Positions 16,286 to 25,766 of a stretch of DNA of 64,000 nucleotides are shown here, one piece after another. The translations under genes were made by a program, and so were the position numbers. The notes under the pieces are model-generated. The model was not told the DNA's origin. It worked only from the letters and a program-made list of their open reading frames with translations, and searched no databases. The stretch's first letter is position 1. Each line of letters begins with the position of its first letter. Origin of the DNA: Streptomyces capillispiralis (lineage in GTDB: Bacteria > Actinomycetota > Actinomycetes > Streptomycetales > Streptomycetaceae); contig NZ_VIWV01000001.1 in assembly GCF_007829875.1 (NCBI RefSeq), positions 1,364,001 through 1,428,000 on the forward strand, read 5' to 3'.

Positions 16286-16396
16286 ATGAAGAAGGCATAC
16301 GAAGCACCGACCCTCGTCCGTCTCGGCACGTTCCGCAAGGAGACCGGCCTCCTGGGCCGGGCCGGGAACGACCGCCTCATCCTGAGCAAGAACTGA
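16286..16396 (+). CDS. citrulassin-like lasso peptide precursor
   Basis: The 36-residue precursor starts at ATG 16286 behind a strong GAGGAG. The leader (residues 1-21) carries the YxxPxL recognition motif (Y5, P8, L10), Gly14 and the conserved Thr at the -2 position (T20) before the cleavage site after G21. The predicted core is LLGRAGNDRLILSKN (residues 22-36): Leu1 would form the macrolactam with Asp8, giving an 8-residue ring, with a 7-residue tail starting at Arg9. From memory, citrulassin A is LLGLAGNDRLVLSKN with Arg9 converted to citrulline, so this core differs at position 4 (Leu to Arg) and 11 (Val to Ile). The cyclase, RRE, peptidase and exporter genes follow directly. Confidence 0.93.
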   Translation: MKKAYEAPTLVRLGTFRKETGLLGRAGNDRLILSKN

Positions 16397-16421
16397 CGGA
16401 CGACGGTACCGACCCGACGTC

Positions 16422-18275
16422 ATGACACCACTGCACGCGAGTGCGGGGACGGGCCCCGGCGAAGCGCACTTCACGGTCTTCACCGACCGTGAGGAAGCGG
16501 CCGCCGTGGCCCGCTCCTTCTCCCCGCCCGGCTGCCGCACTGTGAGCCACCCGTCGGGCCGGCCCTGGCTGGTCGGTCACTGGCGCGACGACGAGGCCGT
16601 CACCGTGCGCGCCGGTGACACCGCCCTGGCCGTCATCGGCTGCTGCCCCGTGGACGCGGACGAACTGCGCCGCAGGGCCGCCCGGTTGCGCGACCTCGCC
16701 GAGGTCGACGCGCTGGCCCGTTCCCTCCCCGGCAGCTTCCACCTGGTGGCCGCCCTCGACGGGATGATCCGGGTCCAGGGCACGGCCTCCGGACTCCGGC
16801 TGGTCTTCCACACGGAGATCGCCGGCACCCGGGTCGCCGCCACCCGGGCCGACCTGCTGGCCGACGTCCTCGGCCTCGACCCCGATCCCGCGGAACTGGC
16901 CGTGCGGCTGCTGTGGCCCGCGCCGTACCCGCTGTACGAGACGTCCCTGTGGCCCGCGGTCACCGCCGTACCCCCGCAGGACGCGGTGGTCGTCGCCGCG
17001 GACGGGCGCACCGCCCGGCACACCCGCTGGTGGACACCGCCGGAACCGGTCGTGCCGCTGGCCGCTGCGGCCGTCCCGGTCCGCGAGGCGCTCCAAGAAG
17101 CCGTCGACGCACGGACCCGGCGGGGCGGCGTGGTCAGCTGCGACCTGTCCGGCGGGCTGGACTCCACCTCCGTCTGCTTCCTCGCCGACCGCTCCCCCGC
17201 CCACGTGGTGGCGGGCACCTGGCCGGGACGCGACCCCGCGGACACCGACCTGTACTGGGCCGAACAGGCGGCCCGGCACCTGCCGGACGTCGACCACGTC
17301 GTCTGGGACGCCGAGGCCTCGCCGCTGGTCTACGACGATCTGCTCGGCATCGACGACATCCTGGACGAACCCACCATCGGCGTGATGGACCGCTCCCGGG
17401 CGCTGCACCACCTGCCGGGCCTCGCCGAGCGCGGCAGCCGCGTCCATCTGACCGGCATCGGCGGCGACCACGTGGCCTGGTGCTCCGAGGCGTACTACCA
17501 CCGGATGCTGCGCACCCGTCCGCTGCACGCCGTGCGGCAGCTGCGCGGGTTCCGGGCCCTGTGGCAGTGGCCGCTCGGCGGCACCGTCCGGGCCCTGGCC
17601 GACACCCGGTCGTACGGGAAGTGGCTCCGCGACGCCGCCGGAGGGCTGCGTGCGCCGGCGGCCACGTCCTCCGCCGCCACGGGACTCGGCTGGGGCATGG
17701 CGCCCCGCCTGTTCGACTGGGTGACCCCCGACGCCGAGCGGTTGGCGCGGCGGGCGCTGCTCGACGCCGCCGCGACGGTCACGCCCCTGCACCCCGACCG
17801 GGGCATGCACGCGGACCTGGAGCAGATCCGCTCCACCACCCGGGTCATCCGGCAGTGGGACCACATGGCGGCCCGCACCGGACTGCCGATGGCCTCGCCC
17901 TTCCTCGACGACCGCGTCATCGAGGCGTGCCTCGCCGTCCGCCCGGCCGAGCGGGTCACGCCGTACCGGTACAAGCCGGTGCTGACCGCCGCGATGAGCG
18001 GGGTGGTCCCCGAGCCGTGCCTGCGCCGGACGACCAAGGCCACGGCCTCCATGGACGCCTCCAACGGCCTGCGCGAGAACCGCGCCGACCTGCTGGCGCT
18101 GTGGGAGGACTCCCGGCTGGAGCGGCTCGGCCTGGTGGACGGGGCGGAGCTGCGCCGGCTGGCCCGGCGGCCCGCCTCCCCCGGTCTGTCCGACGCGATC
18201 CTCTACTCGACGATCGCCGCCGAGGTGTGGCTGCGCGGGTTGTCCCGCAGCCGCAGCACCACCCGTATCCCGTAG
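16422..18275 (+). CDS. lasso peptide cyclase (asparagine synthetase-like)
   Basis: This 617-residue protein activates the side-chain carboxylate of the ring acceptor (Asp8) with ATP and closes the macrolactam with the core N terminus. It has the two-part build of lasso cyclases: a degenerate glutamine-amidotransferase-like N-terminal half lacking the catalytic Cys2, then an ATP-pyrophosphatase domain with the PP-loop SGGLDSTSV near residue 243, plus TGIGGDHVAWCSEAYY near 345 and ASPFLDDRVIEACLAV near 490. ATG at 16422 lies 25 bp after the precursor stop. It is the C protein of a five-gene cassette. Confidence 0.93.
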   Translation: MTPLHASAGTGPGEAHFTVFTDREEAAAVARSFSPPGCRTVSHPSGRPWLVGHWRDDEAVTVRAGDTALAVIGCCPVDADELRRRAARLRDLAEVDALARSLPGSFHLVAALDGMIRVQGTASGLRLVFHTEIAGTRVAATRADLLADVLGLDPDPAELAVRLLWPAPYPLYETSLWPAVTAVPPQDAVVVAADGRTARHTRWWTPPEPVVPLAAAAVPVREALQEAVDARTRRGGVVSCDLSGGLDSTSVCFLADRSPAHVVAGTWPGRDPADTDLYWAEQAARHLPDVDHVVWDAEASPLVYDDLLGIDDILDEPTIGVMDRSRALHHLPGLAERGSRVHLTGIGGDHVAWCSEAYYHRMLRTRPLHAVRQLRGFRALWQWPLGGTVRALADTRSYGKWLRDAAGGLRAPAATSSAATGLGWGMAPRLFDWVTPDAERLARRALLDAAATVTPLHPDRGMHADLEQIRSTTRVIRQWDHMAARTGLPMASPFLDDRVIEACLAVRPAERVTPYRYKPVLTAAMSGVVPEPCLRRTTKATASMDASNGLRENRADLLALWEDSRLERLGLVDGAELRRLARRPASPGLSDAILYSTIAAEVWLRGLSRSRSTTRIP

Positions 18276-18323
18276 CTCCGCGCGGCCGCGCGGCAGCGCC
18301 TCGCGGCCCGGAAAGGCGATGCC

Positions 18324-18578
18324 ATGCCCCTGCGTTTCGACGCGCACGTCTCCACGGCCGAGACCGACTACGGAACCGTACTGCTGGATCAACGGGCCGG
18401 GACCTACTGGGAGTTGAATCCGACCGCCACGCTGGTGGTGCGGACGCTGCTGGACGGCGGCGAGGCCGCGGACGCGGCCGCCGCCCTGGTCCGCGAGTTC
18501 GACATCGAGCGGGAGCAGGCCCTGCGGGACGTCGAGGCGCTGGTCGGCGGCCTGCGGGACGCGGGGCTGGCCTCATGA
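18324..18578 (+). CDS. lasso peptide RRE protein (PqqD-like, B1)
   Basis: The 84-residue protein is a RiPP recognition element that binds the precursor leader and presents it to the peptidase. It shows the PqqD-like pattern: DYGTVLLDQRAGTYWELNPTATLVVRTLLDGG, followed by two helices (AADAAAALVREFDIEREQALRDVEALVGGLRDAGL is the full segment, residues about 47-82). It overlaps the next gene by 4 bp (ATGA), matching the split B1/B2 arrangement of actinobacterial lasso clusters. Confidence 0.92.
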   Translation: MPLRFDAHVSTAETDYGTVLLDQRAGTYWELNPTATLVVRTLLDGGEAADAAAALVREFDIEREQALRDVEALVGGLRDAGLAS

Positions 18579-19012
18579 CGACGCCCAGCGCGCTGGACCG
18601 CCCCACCGGAGTGCCGCTGGGGCAACGCCTGGCGGCCCGTCTGGTCCTGGTGCCCGCCGTCGTGCTCGCCCTGCTGCCGCCGCGCCGCATCCGCGCGGTG
18701 CTGGCCGTGCTGCGGCGCGGCGCGGCACCCGCCACCGCCGTCCAGGCGCAGGCGGCGCGGGACGCCCTGTGCGCGGTCAGTCTGCGCTGCACCGGGCCGA
18801 AGGGGTGCCTGCCCCGGTCCCTGGGGGCCGCCCTGCTGTGCCGGCTCGGGGGGACGTGGCCGACCTGGTGCGCCGGGGTCCGTGTCGTGCCGCCCTTCAC
18901 CGCCCACGCCTGGATCGAGGCGGAGGGCCGCCCGGTCGGGGAGGGTGTCCCCGACGGCTACTTCGCCCGCCTGGTCTCCGTGGAACCGCACACCCGCCCA
19001 CCGGCCCGATGA
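18575..19012 (+). CDS. lasso peptide leader peptidase (transglutaminase-like, B2)
   Basis: The 145-residue protein is a transglutaminase-fold cysteine protease that cuts the leader from the core. The catalytic cysteine is in GPKGCLPRSLGAALL (about residue 73) and the histidine in PPFTAHAWIEAEGRPVGE (about 110). A following Asp/Glu completes the usual Cys-His-Asp triad. The start overlaps the RRE stop and the end overlaps the transporter start (both ATGA), so B1, B2 and the exporter are tightly coupled. Confidence 0.92.
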   Translation: MTTPSALDRPTGVPLGQRLAARLVLVPAVVLALLPPRRIRAVLAVLRRGAAPATAVQAQAARDALCAVSLRCTGPKGCLPRSLGAALLCRLGGTWPTWCAGVRVVPPFTAHAWIEAEGRPVGEGVPDGYFARLVSVEPHTRPPAR

Positions 19013-21120
19013 CCGACGCCGCCACCCCCGACGGACCGCCGGCCGAGGACCCGTCCCCCCTCGGCCGGCCCACCGGCACCACGGACAACGGCACCACGGA
19101 CAACAACCGCACGGAGAACGACCGCACGGACAACGGCACCACGCACAACAACCGCACGGAGAACGACCGCACGGACAACGGCCGCACGCCAAGCGGCCGG
19201 ACGCCGGCCGGTATCCCGAAGGCCGGCGGCACCGCACCCGAAGGCCCGCCCGGCCTCGACGACCCCGCCCCGGAACGCGCCGGTGCCGCCGCCCCGCCGG
19301 GTCCCCCGGACGAGGACCGCTCCACCCGGGCGGCGCTGCGCACCCTCCACCGCCTCACCGCCGGGCACCGGCGGGCCATCGCCGTGGCCGTCCTGCTGAC
19401 CCTCGCGGGCTCCGCGCTCGGACTGGCCCAGCCGCTCGTGGCCCGGCACGCCGTGGACGCGAGCACCCGCGGACAGGTGGTGTGGCCGCTCCTCGGCCTG
19501 CTCGGCGCGCTGTTCGTCGCCGAGGCGGTGACCGGCTCGCTGGGCCGCTTCCTCCTGGAGCGCATGGGCGAGGGCGTCGTACGGCAGCTCCGGCTCGGCC
19601 TGGTGGACCGGCTGCTCCGGCTGGAGATGCGCGCCTACGACCACCACCGGTCCGGCGACCTCGTCTCCCGGGTCACCGCCGACGCCACCCTGCTGCGCGA
19701 GGTCGTCTCCCAGGCGCTGGCCGACCTGGTCACCGGAAGCATGGTCGCCGCCGGGGCGATCGTCCTCATGGCGTGGCTCGACCCGCTCCTGCTGCTCCTC
19801 GTGACGCTCACCGTGGCCGTCGCCGCCGCTGTCGTCACCTCGCTGCTCAAGGCGATCAGGTACGCCTCCGAGCGCATGCAGCACGCGGTCGGCGCCATCG
19901 CCGCCGACCTGGAGCGGGCGCTCGGCGCGCTGCCGATGGTCCGGGTGCACCGCGCCGAGGCGCGGGAGACGGCCCGCGTGGGCGCGCGCGTGCAGGAGGC
20001 CCACGACGCGGGCGTACGGACCGCGAAGCTCGCCGCCGTGATGAGCCCCGCCGTCGAACTCGCCGTCCAGGGCTCCTTCCTGATCGTCCTGGTCGTGGGC
20101 GGCCTGCGCGTGGGCAGCAGGACGGGCTCCCTCGGCGACCTCGTCGCGTTCCTGCTGTACGCCTCCTACCTGGTCCTGCCGCTGTCGTCCGTGTTCCAGG
20201 CGGTGGGCCTGATCCAGCGGGGCATGGGCGCCCACCGCCGTATCGAGCAGGCGATGCGCCTCCCCGTCGAGCACACCGGGCCGGCCGTCCCGGCCACCCG
20301 CGCCCCCGCCCGCACCCGGCCCCGCCTCGAGGCGCCGCGCGGCAGCGAGCCGCCCGCGCTCGCCCTGCACAACGTCCGCTTCGGCTACGACCCGGACCGG
20401 CCGGTGCTGCGCGGTGTGTCCTTCACCGTCGCCCCGCGCCGCCAGGTCGCCCTGGTCGGCCCCTCGGGCGCGGGCAAGAGCACGGTCTTCGCGCTGGTCG
20501 CGCGCTTCTACGAGCCGGACGCGGGCACCGTGCTCTTCGACGGCCGGCCGGCCGTCGAACTCGGCCGCGACGCGTGCCGGCGCCGCATCGCCGTCGTGGA
20601 CCAGGACACCCACGTCGTGCACGGCACCCTGCGGGAGAACATCGCCTACGCGGTGCCCGACGCCCCGGAGGCGGAACTCCGGCGGGTCGTGGCGCTGGCG
20701 GGGCTCGATGAGGTCGTCGACCGGCTGCCGGGCGGCCTGGACGCCTTCGTCGGCGAGCGCGGGAGCACCCTGTCGGGCGGTGAACGCCAGCGCGTGGCGC
20801 TGGCCCGTGCCCTGCTCGCCCGTCCCTCACTGCTGCTCCTCGACGAGCCGACCTCCCACCTGGACGCGATCAACGAGGCGGCGCTGACCTCGGTGATGCG
20901 GGACGTGGCCCGGGAGTGCGCCCTGCTGGTCGTCGCCCACCGCCTGTCCACCGTGCGGCACGCCGACCACATCGTCGTCCTGCACCGGGGCCGCACGGTC
21001 GGTCAGGGGCGGCACGAGGAACTGCTGGCCTCCAGTGGCCTCTACCGCGAGCTGGCCGCGAGCCAGATGCTGCGGCCGGACGGCGACCGGTCGGCGGGCC
21101 GCGCCCCCTCGCCTTCCTGA
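19009..21120 (+). CDS. lasso peptide ABC exporter with repetitive N-terminal extension
   Basis: This 703-residue fused membrane/ATPase protein should export the mature lasso peptide and give self-protection. After an unusual hydrophilic stretch of about 105 residues, the ABC membrane domain runs to about 420, and the ATPase domain has Walker A LVGPSGAGKST, signature LSGGERQRVALARALL and Walker B LLLLDEPTSHLD. The extension contains a 15-residue tandem repeat (NNRTENDRTDNGTTH) encoded by a 45-nt DNA repeat. ATG at 19009 overlaps the peptidase stop; a later start would lose translational coupling, but residues 1-100 show no family homology. Confidence 0.9.
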   Translation: MTDAATPDGPPAEDPSPLGRPTGTTDNGTTDNNRTENDRTDNGTTHNNRTENDRTDNGRTPSGRTPAGIPKAGGTAPEGPPGLDDPAPERAGAAAPPGPPDEDRSTRAALRTLHRLTAGHRRAIAVAVLLTLAGSALGLAQPLVARHAVDASTRGQVVWPLLGLLGALFVAEAVTGSLGRFLLERMGEGVVRQLRLGLVDRLLRLEMRAYDHHRSGDLVSRVTADATLLREVVSQALADLVTGSMVAAGAIVLMAWLDPLLLLLVTLTVAVAAAVVTSLLKAIRYASERMQHAVGAIAADLERALGALPMVRVHRAEARETARVGARVQEAHDAGVRTAKLAAVMSPAVELAVQGSFLIVLVVGGLRVGSRTGSLGDLVAFLLYASYLVLPLSSVFQAVGLIQRGMGAHRRIEQAMRLPVEHTGPAVPATRAPARTRPRLEAPRGSEPPALALHNVRFGYDPDRPVLRGVSFTVAPRRQVALVGPSGAGKSTVFALVARFYEPDAGTVLFDGRPAVELGRDACRRRIAVVDQDTHVVHGTLRENIAYAVPDAPEAELRRVVALAGLDEVVDRLPGGLDAFVGERGSTLSGGERQRVALARALLARPSLLLLDEPTSHLDAINEAALTSVMRDVARECALLVVAHRLSTVRHADHIVVLHRGRTVGQGRHEELLASSGLYRELAASQMLRPDGDRSAGRAPSPS
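19101..19182 (+). repeat. 45-bp tandem repeat in the exporter gene
   Basis: A 37-nt sequence beginning CAACAACCGCACGGAGAACG occurs identically at 19101-19137 and 19146-19182 (period 45). It keeps the reading frame and encodes the Asn/Thr/Asp/Arg-rich extension of the lasso exporter. Shorter fragments of the unit flank it on both sides. Confidence 0.85.
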
Positions 21121-21219
21121 ACATGCCCGGCGATACGGAACGTGTCATCGTGGCATGAGCGAGCCCGGACCGGGTTACCCGGCCCGCGCACGTGGACCCA
21201 GCGAAGGAACGGATGGACG

Positions 21220-23748
21220 ATGACGAATGGTTTCGTCGGCCCGGAGGGTGACCCGTTCGCAGAATTCCTCGCCCGCTTCTTCGGCGGACAGCGCCCCCGC
21301 CAGATCGACATCGGCCGCCTGCTCAGCCAGCCGGCCCGGGAGTTGGTGCGCGGTGCCGCCCAGTACGCCGCCGAGCACGGCAGCCGGGACCTGGACACCC
21401 AGCACCTGCTGCGCGCCGCGCTCGCCGCGGAGCCGACCCGGAGCCTGCTGAGCCGGGCGGGCGCGGACCCCGATTCGCTGGCGTCCCAGATCGACGACCG
21501 GTCCGGGCCGGTCCAGCACGGGCCGGGCGACGCCCCGCCGCCGACGTCGCTGTCGCTGACGCCCGCCGTCAAGCGGGCCCTGCTGGACGCGCACGAGATG
21601 GCCCGCGCCAGCGGCGCCGGCTACATCGGCCCCGAGCACGTGCTGAGCGCCCTGGCCGCCAACCCCGACTCGGCGGCCGGGCACATCCTGCACGCGGCCC
21701 GGTTCGCCCCCTCCGGCCCGCCGGAGGCGGCGGAGGCACCGCCGTCCCGGACCGAGCGGCCCCGTCCCGCGACCGGCACGCCGACCCTGGACAAGTACGG
21801 ACGCGACCTCACCGCCCTGGCCCGCGAGGGCCGCGTCGACCCGGTGATCGGGCGGGACCAGGAGATCGAGCAGACCGTCGAGGTGCTGTCCCGGCGCGGC
21901 AAGAACAACCCGGTGCTGATCGGTGACGCGGGCGTCGGCAAGACCGCCGTGGTGGAGGGGCTGGCGCAGCGAATCGCCGAGGGCGACGTGCCCGACATCC
22001 TCCTCGGCCGGCGCGTGGTGGCGCTGGACCTGACGGGCGTGGTCGCCGGGACCCGCTACCGGGGCGACTTCGAGGAGCGGATGAACCACATCGTCGAGGA
22101 GATCCGCTCGCACTCCGACCGGCTGATCGTCTTCATCGACGAGCTGCACACCGTGGTCGGCGCCGGGGGCGGCGGCGAGGGCGGCTCGATGGACGCCGGC
22201 AACATCCTCAAGCCCGCCCTCGCCCGCGGGGAGCTGCACATCGTGGGGGCGACCACGCTGGAGGAGTACCGCAGGATCGAGAAGGACGCCGCGCTGGCCC
22301 GCCGCTTCCAGCCGATCATGGTGCCGGAGCCGACGCCCGCCGACGCGATCGAGATCCTGCGCGGTCTGCGGGACCGCTACGAGGCCCACCATCAGGTCCG
22401 CTACACCGACGAGGCGCTGATGGCGGCCGTGGAGCTGTCCGACCGCCATCTGAGCGACCGGCGGCTGCCGGACAAGGCCATCGACCTCATCGACCAGGCG
22501 GGCGCCCGGGTGCGGCTGCGGGCCCGCACCAAGGGCACGGACGTACGGGCCATGGAGCGTGAGGTCGAGCAGCTGACCTGCGACAAGGACCAGGCGGTCG
22601 CCGACGAGCAGTACGAGCAGGCCACGCAGTTGCGGGACCGCATCGTGGAGCTGAAGCGGCGGATCGCGGAGGCCGGCGGGGACGACGAGGTCGACGAGGG
22701 CCAGAGCCTGTGGGTGGACTCCGAGGCGATCGCCGAGGTGGTGGCCCGGCAGACGGGCATCCCGGTGAGCCGTCTGACCGAGGAGGAGAAGGACCGGCTG
22801 CTGGGTCTGGAGCAGCACCTGCACCAGCGGGTGGTCGGCCAGGACGAGGCGGTGCGGGTCGTCTCGGACGCGGTGCTGCGTTCACGCGCGGGGTTGGGCA
22901 GTCCGGACCGGCCGATCGGCAGCTTCCTGTTCCTGGGGCCGACGGGCGTCGGCAAGACGGAGCTGGCGCGGGCGCTGGCCGAGGCCCTGTTCGGCAGCGT
23001 GGACCGGATGGTGCGCCTCGACATGAGCGAGTACCAGGAACGGCACACGGTGAGCCGGCTGGTGGGTGCCCCGCCCGGCTACGTGGGGCACGAGGAGGCC
23101 GGGCAGCTGACCGAGGTGGTGCGCCGGCACCCGTACTCGCTGCTCCTGCTCGACGAGGTGGAGAAGGCGCACCCGGACGTCTTCAACATCCTGCTCCAGG
23201 TGCTGGACGACGGCCGGCTGACCGACTCGCAGGGCAGGACGGTGGACTTCACCCACACCGTCATCGTGATGACCAGCAATCTCGGCTCCGAGGCGATCAC
23301 CCGGCGCGGGGCGACGCTGGGCTTCGCCACCGGTGACGCGGAGGCGGACGAGGAGGCGCGGCGCGAACAGGTGCTGCGGCCGCTGCGGGAGCACTTCCGG
23401 CCCGAGTTCCTCAACCGGATCGACGAGGTCGTGGTGTTCCGCCAGCTGACCGCCGAGGAGCTGCGGCGGATCACCGACCTGCTGCTGGAGAACACCCGGC
23501 GCGCGCTGAAGGGGCAGGGCATCGCGGTCGACTTCACCGACGCGGCGGTGGACTGGCTGGCCGAGCGCGGCCACCAGCCCGAGTACGGCGCCCGGCCGTT
23601 GCGCCGCACCATCCAGCGGGAGGTCGACAACGAGCTGTCCCGGCTGCTGCTCGACGGCCGGGTCCGGGAGGGCGGCCGGGTGACGGTGGACGCCGAGGAC
23701 GGCCGCCTGACGTTCCGTACGCAGGAGACGCCGGCCGCCGAGCTGTGA
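21220..23748 (+). CDS. ClpC-like ATP-dependent unfoldase
   Basis: This 842-residue Hsp100/Clp protein unfolds proteins for degradation or disaggregation. Domains in order: a short Gln/Pro-containing head, two Clp-N repeats (about 35-165), AAA1 with Walker A GDAGVGKT and [12 protein letters not shown], a UVR-like coiled segment ([20 protein letters not shown]) as in ClpC rather than the long ClpB middle domain, and AAA2 with [20 protein letters not shown] and EFLNRIDEV. An LGF tripeptide in AAA2 (TLGFATG) could dock ClpP. ATG at 21220 follows GAAGGAAC; the overlapping ATG at 21213 is out of frame. It is a secondary Clp ATPase, 99 bp after the lasso exporter and not clearly part of that cluster. 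Confidence 0.9.
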   Translation: MTNGFVGPEGDPFAEFLARFFGGQRPRQIDIGRLLSQPARELVRGAAQYAAEHGSRDLDTQHLLRAALAAEPTRSLLSRAGADPDSLASQIDDRSGPVQHGPGDAPPPTSLSLTPAVKRALLDAHEMARASGAGYIGPEHVLSALAANPDSAAGHILHAARFAPSGPPEAAEAPPSRTERPRPATGTPTLDKYGRDLTALAREGRVDPVIGRDQEIEQTVEVLSRRGKNNPVLIGDAGVGKTAVVEGLAQRIAEGDVPDILLGRRVVALDLTGVVAGTRYRGDFEERMNHIVEEIRSHSDRLIVFIDELHTVVGAGGGGEGGSMDAGNILKPALARGELHIVGATTLEEYRRIEKDAALARRFQPIMVPEPTPADAIEILRGLRDRYEAHHQVRYTDEALMAAVELSDRHLSDRRLPDKAIDLIDQAGARVRLRARTKGTDVRAMEREVEQLTCDKDQAVADEQYEQATQLRDRIVELKRRIAEAGGDDEVDEGQSLWVDSEAIAEVVARQTGIPVSRLTEEEKDRLLGLEQHLHQRVVGQDEAVRVVSDAVLRSRAGLGSPDRPIGSFLFLGPTGVGKTELARALAEALFGSVDRMVRLDMSEYQERHTVSRLVGAPPGYVGHEEAGQLTEVVRRHPYSLLLLDEVEKAHPDVFNILLQVLDDGRLTDSQGRTVDFTHTVIVMTSNLGSEAITRRGATLGFATGDAEADEEARREQVLRPLREHFRPEFLNRIDEVVVFRQLTAEELRRITDLLLENTRRALKGQGIAVDFTDAAVDWLAERGHQPEYGARPLRRTIQREVDNELSRLLLDGRVREGGRVTVDAEDGRLTFRTQETPAAEL

Positions 23749-23752
23749 GGGC

Positions 23753-23779
23753 GGGGGCGCCCCGGTCCGGGACGCCCCC
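23753..23779. terminator. bidirectional hairpin between clp and ggt
   Basis: GGGGGCG (23753-23759) pairs with CGCCCCC (23773-23779) in the 39-bp gap between convergent stops. It probably terminates both genes. Confidence 0.55.
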
Positions 23780-23787
23780 CGTGCGGT

Positions 23788-25614
23788 CTACCGCGTCGGC
23801 TGCACGACCATCGCCGAGCCGCCGCCCCTGCGGACCTTCTCGGCCGCCGCGAGCCACTTGCCGCCGGACAGGCGCTGGACGCCCGTGGTCGCGCCGATCT
23901 CCGGGTTCTGCCGGAAGGAGTGCCCGATGGCCTCCAGGCTCGCCCGCAGCTCACTGTCGTACAGGCCGGGTTCGAGTTCGGTCTGGGCCGTGTTGCGCTG
24001 GCTGGCGCGCGGCGCGGCGATCGCGTCGACCAGCGGCAGTCCCCGGTCGAGGAAACCGGTGAGGGTCTGGAGCACGGTGGTGATGATGGTGGAGCCGCCG
24101 GGCGAGCCGAGCGCCACCACCGGCTGGTCGTGCCGGTCCAGCACGATGGTCGGCGAGATGGACGAGCGGGGCCGCTTGCCGGGGCCCGGCAGGTTCGGGT
24201 CGTGCACGGCCGGGTTGGCCGGGGCGAAGGAGAAGTCCGTCAGCTCGTTGTTGAGCAGGAACCCGCGGCCGGGCACGGTGATGCCGCTGCCGCCGGTCTG
24301 CTCGATGGTCAGGGTGTAGGCGACGACGTTGCCCCACCGGTCGGCGGTGGTGAGGTGCGTGGTGTTCTCGCCCTCGTACGTCGTCGGGGCCGCCTCGCCG
24401 CCGGTCGCGCAGGGCCGCGGGTCGCGCGGGTCGCCGGGGGCCAGCGGGCTGGTGAGGACGGCGTCGTCCTTGATGAGGCACGCGCGCGAGTCGGCGAACC
24501 GCTGGGAGAGCAGTTCCTTCGTCGGTACGTCCTCGAAGGCGGGGTCGCCGACCCAGCGGCCCCGGTCCGCGAACGCGATGCGGCTGGCCTCGATGTAGCG
24601 GTGGAGGTACTGGACGTCGCTCGCCTTGGACAGGTCGGTGCGCTCCAGGATGTTGAGGGCCTCGCCGACCGTCGTGCCGCCGGAGGAGGACGGCGCGATG
24701 GAGTACACGTCCAGGCCGCGGTACGAGGTCTTCGTGGGCGCCTGGGACTTGGCGCGGTAGGCGGCGAGGTCGCGCGGGGTCAGGTCGCCGGGGCGTGCGT
24801 TCCAGCCGGAATCCGGGTCCACGGGCGGCTTGTTGACCGTGTCGACGATGTCCTGGCCGATGTCGCCCCGGTACAGGGCGTCGACGCCCTTGTGGCGCAA
24901 CTCGGCGTAGGTGCGGGCCAGATCGGGGTTCTTGAAGGTGGAGCCGACCACGGGGAGCCGGCCGCCGGGCAGGAACAGCTCGCGCGTGTCGGGGAAGTGG
25001 CGGAAGCGCGTCTCGTTGGCGGCGGTCTGCGCGCGGAAGGTGTCGTCGACGGTGAAGCCGTCGCGGGCGAGGCGTTCGGCGGGCCGCAGGACCGTGCCCA
25101 GGCCCCGCTTGCCCCACTTGTCGAGGGCGCGCTGCCAGGTGGCGGGCGTGCCGGGGGTGCCGACGCCCAGGCCGCTGGTGACGGCCTCGGCGAACGGGAT
25201 CGGCTTGCCGTCCTCCAGGAACAGGCCGGAGTCGGCGGTGAGCGGGGCGGTCTCACGCCCGTCGAGGGTGTGCACGGTGCGGGACCGTGCGTCGTAGTAG
25301 ACGAAGTAGCCGCCTCCGCCGATGCCGGCCGAGTAGGGCTCGGTGACGCCGAGCGCGGCGGCGGTGGCGACGGCGGCGTCGACCGCGTTGCCGCCCTTGC
25401 GCAGGACCTCGATGCCGGCGGCGGAGGCGTCGGCGTCGACGCTGGAGACCGCGCCGCCGTATCCGACGGCTTCCGGGACCTTGGGCATGTGCGGGGAGGG
25501 TCTGTCGTGCTGCGCGGGCCGGTCGTGGGCGCCGGGCGGAGCCGCCGCTCCCACCGACACCACGGCGGCACCGACCGCCAGGACTGCGAGACTCCGTGCG
25601 ACAGGGCGACGCAT
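23788..25614 (-). CDS. ggt: gamma-glutamyltransferase (secreted precursor)
   Basis: The 608-residue proenzyme cleaves gamma-glutamyl bonds of glutathione and related peptides outside the cell. It starts with a signal peptide (basic RRPVARS, hydrophobic LAVLAVGAAVVSVGAAAP). The autoprocessing/catalytic threonine is in GENTTHLTTADRWGNVVAYT (about residue 420), and the oxyanion/loop regions PGRGFLLNNELTDFSF and RPRSSISPTIV are conserved. ATG at 25614 is preferred: GGAGG lies 5 nt upstream, whereas the GTG at 25620 overlaps that sequence. Confidence 0.93.
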   Translation of the reverse strand: MRRPVARSLAVLAVGAAVVSVGAAAPPGAHDRPAQHDRPSPHMPKVPEAVGYGGAVSSVDADASAAGIEVLRKGGNAVDAAVATAAALGVTEPYSAGIGGGGYFVYYDARSRTVHTLDGRETAPLTADSGLFLEDGKPIPFAEAVTSGLGVGTPGTPATWQRALDKWGKRGLGTVLRPAERLARDGFTVDDTFRAQTAANETRFRHFPDTRELFLPGGRLPVVGSTFKNPDLARTYAELRHKGVDALYRGDIGQDIVDTVNKPPVDPDSGWNARPGDLTPRDLAAYRAKSQAPTKTSYRGLDVYSIAPSSSGGTTVGEALNILERTDLSKASDVQYLHRYIEASRIAFADRGRWVGDPAFEDVPTKELLSQRFADSRACLIKDDAVLTSPLAPGDPRDPRPCATGGEAAPTTYEGENTTHLTTADRWGNVVAYTLTIEQTGGSGITVPGRGFLLNNELTDFSFAPANPAVHDPNLPGPGKRPRSSISPTIVLDRHDQPVVALGSPGGSTIITTVLQTLTGFLDRGLPLVDAIAAPRASQRNTAQTELEPGLYDSELRASLEAIGHSFRQNPEIGATTGVQRLSGGKWLAAAEKVRRGGGSAMVVQPTR

Positions 25615-25766
25615 CCGCACCTCCAGTAAGGGAACGTCCGCGCAGCTTAGTTCGTCGCCATGCTCTCGTCAGCGAGGCCACGGGGTGTGCCGCGCCGCTG
25701 TGCCGGTACGGGCCGCGACCTGCGGCTCGAACACGGGTTTGCGCGGGCCCGCTAGCATGCGCGCCC

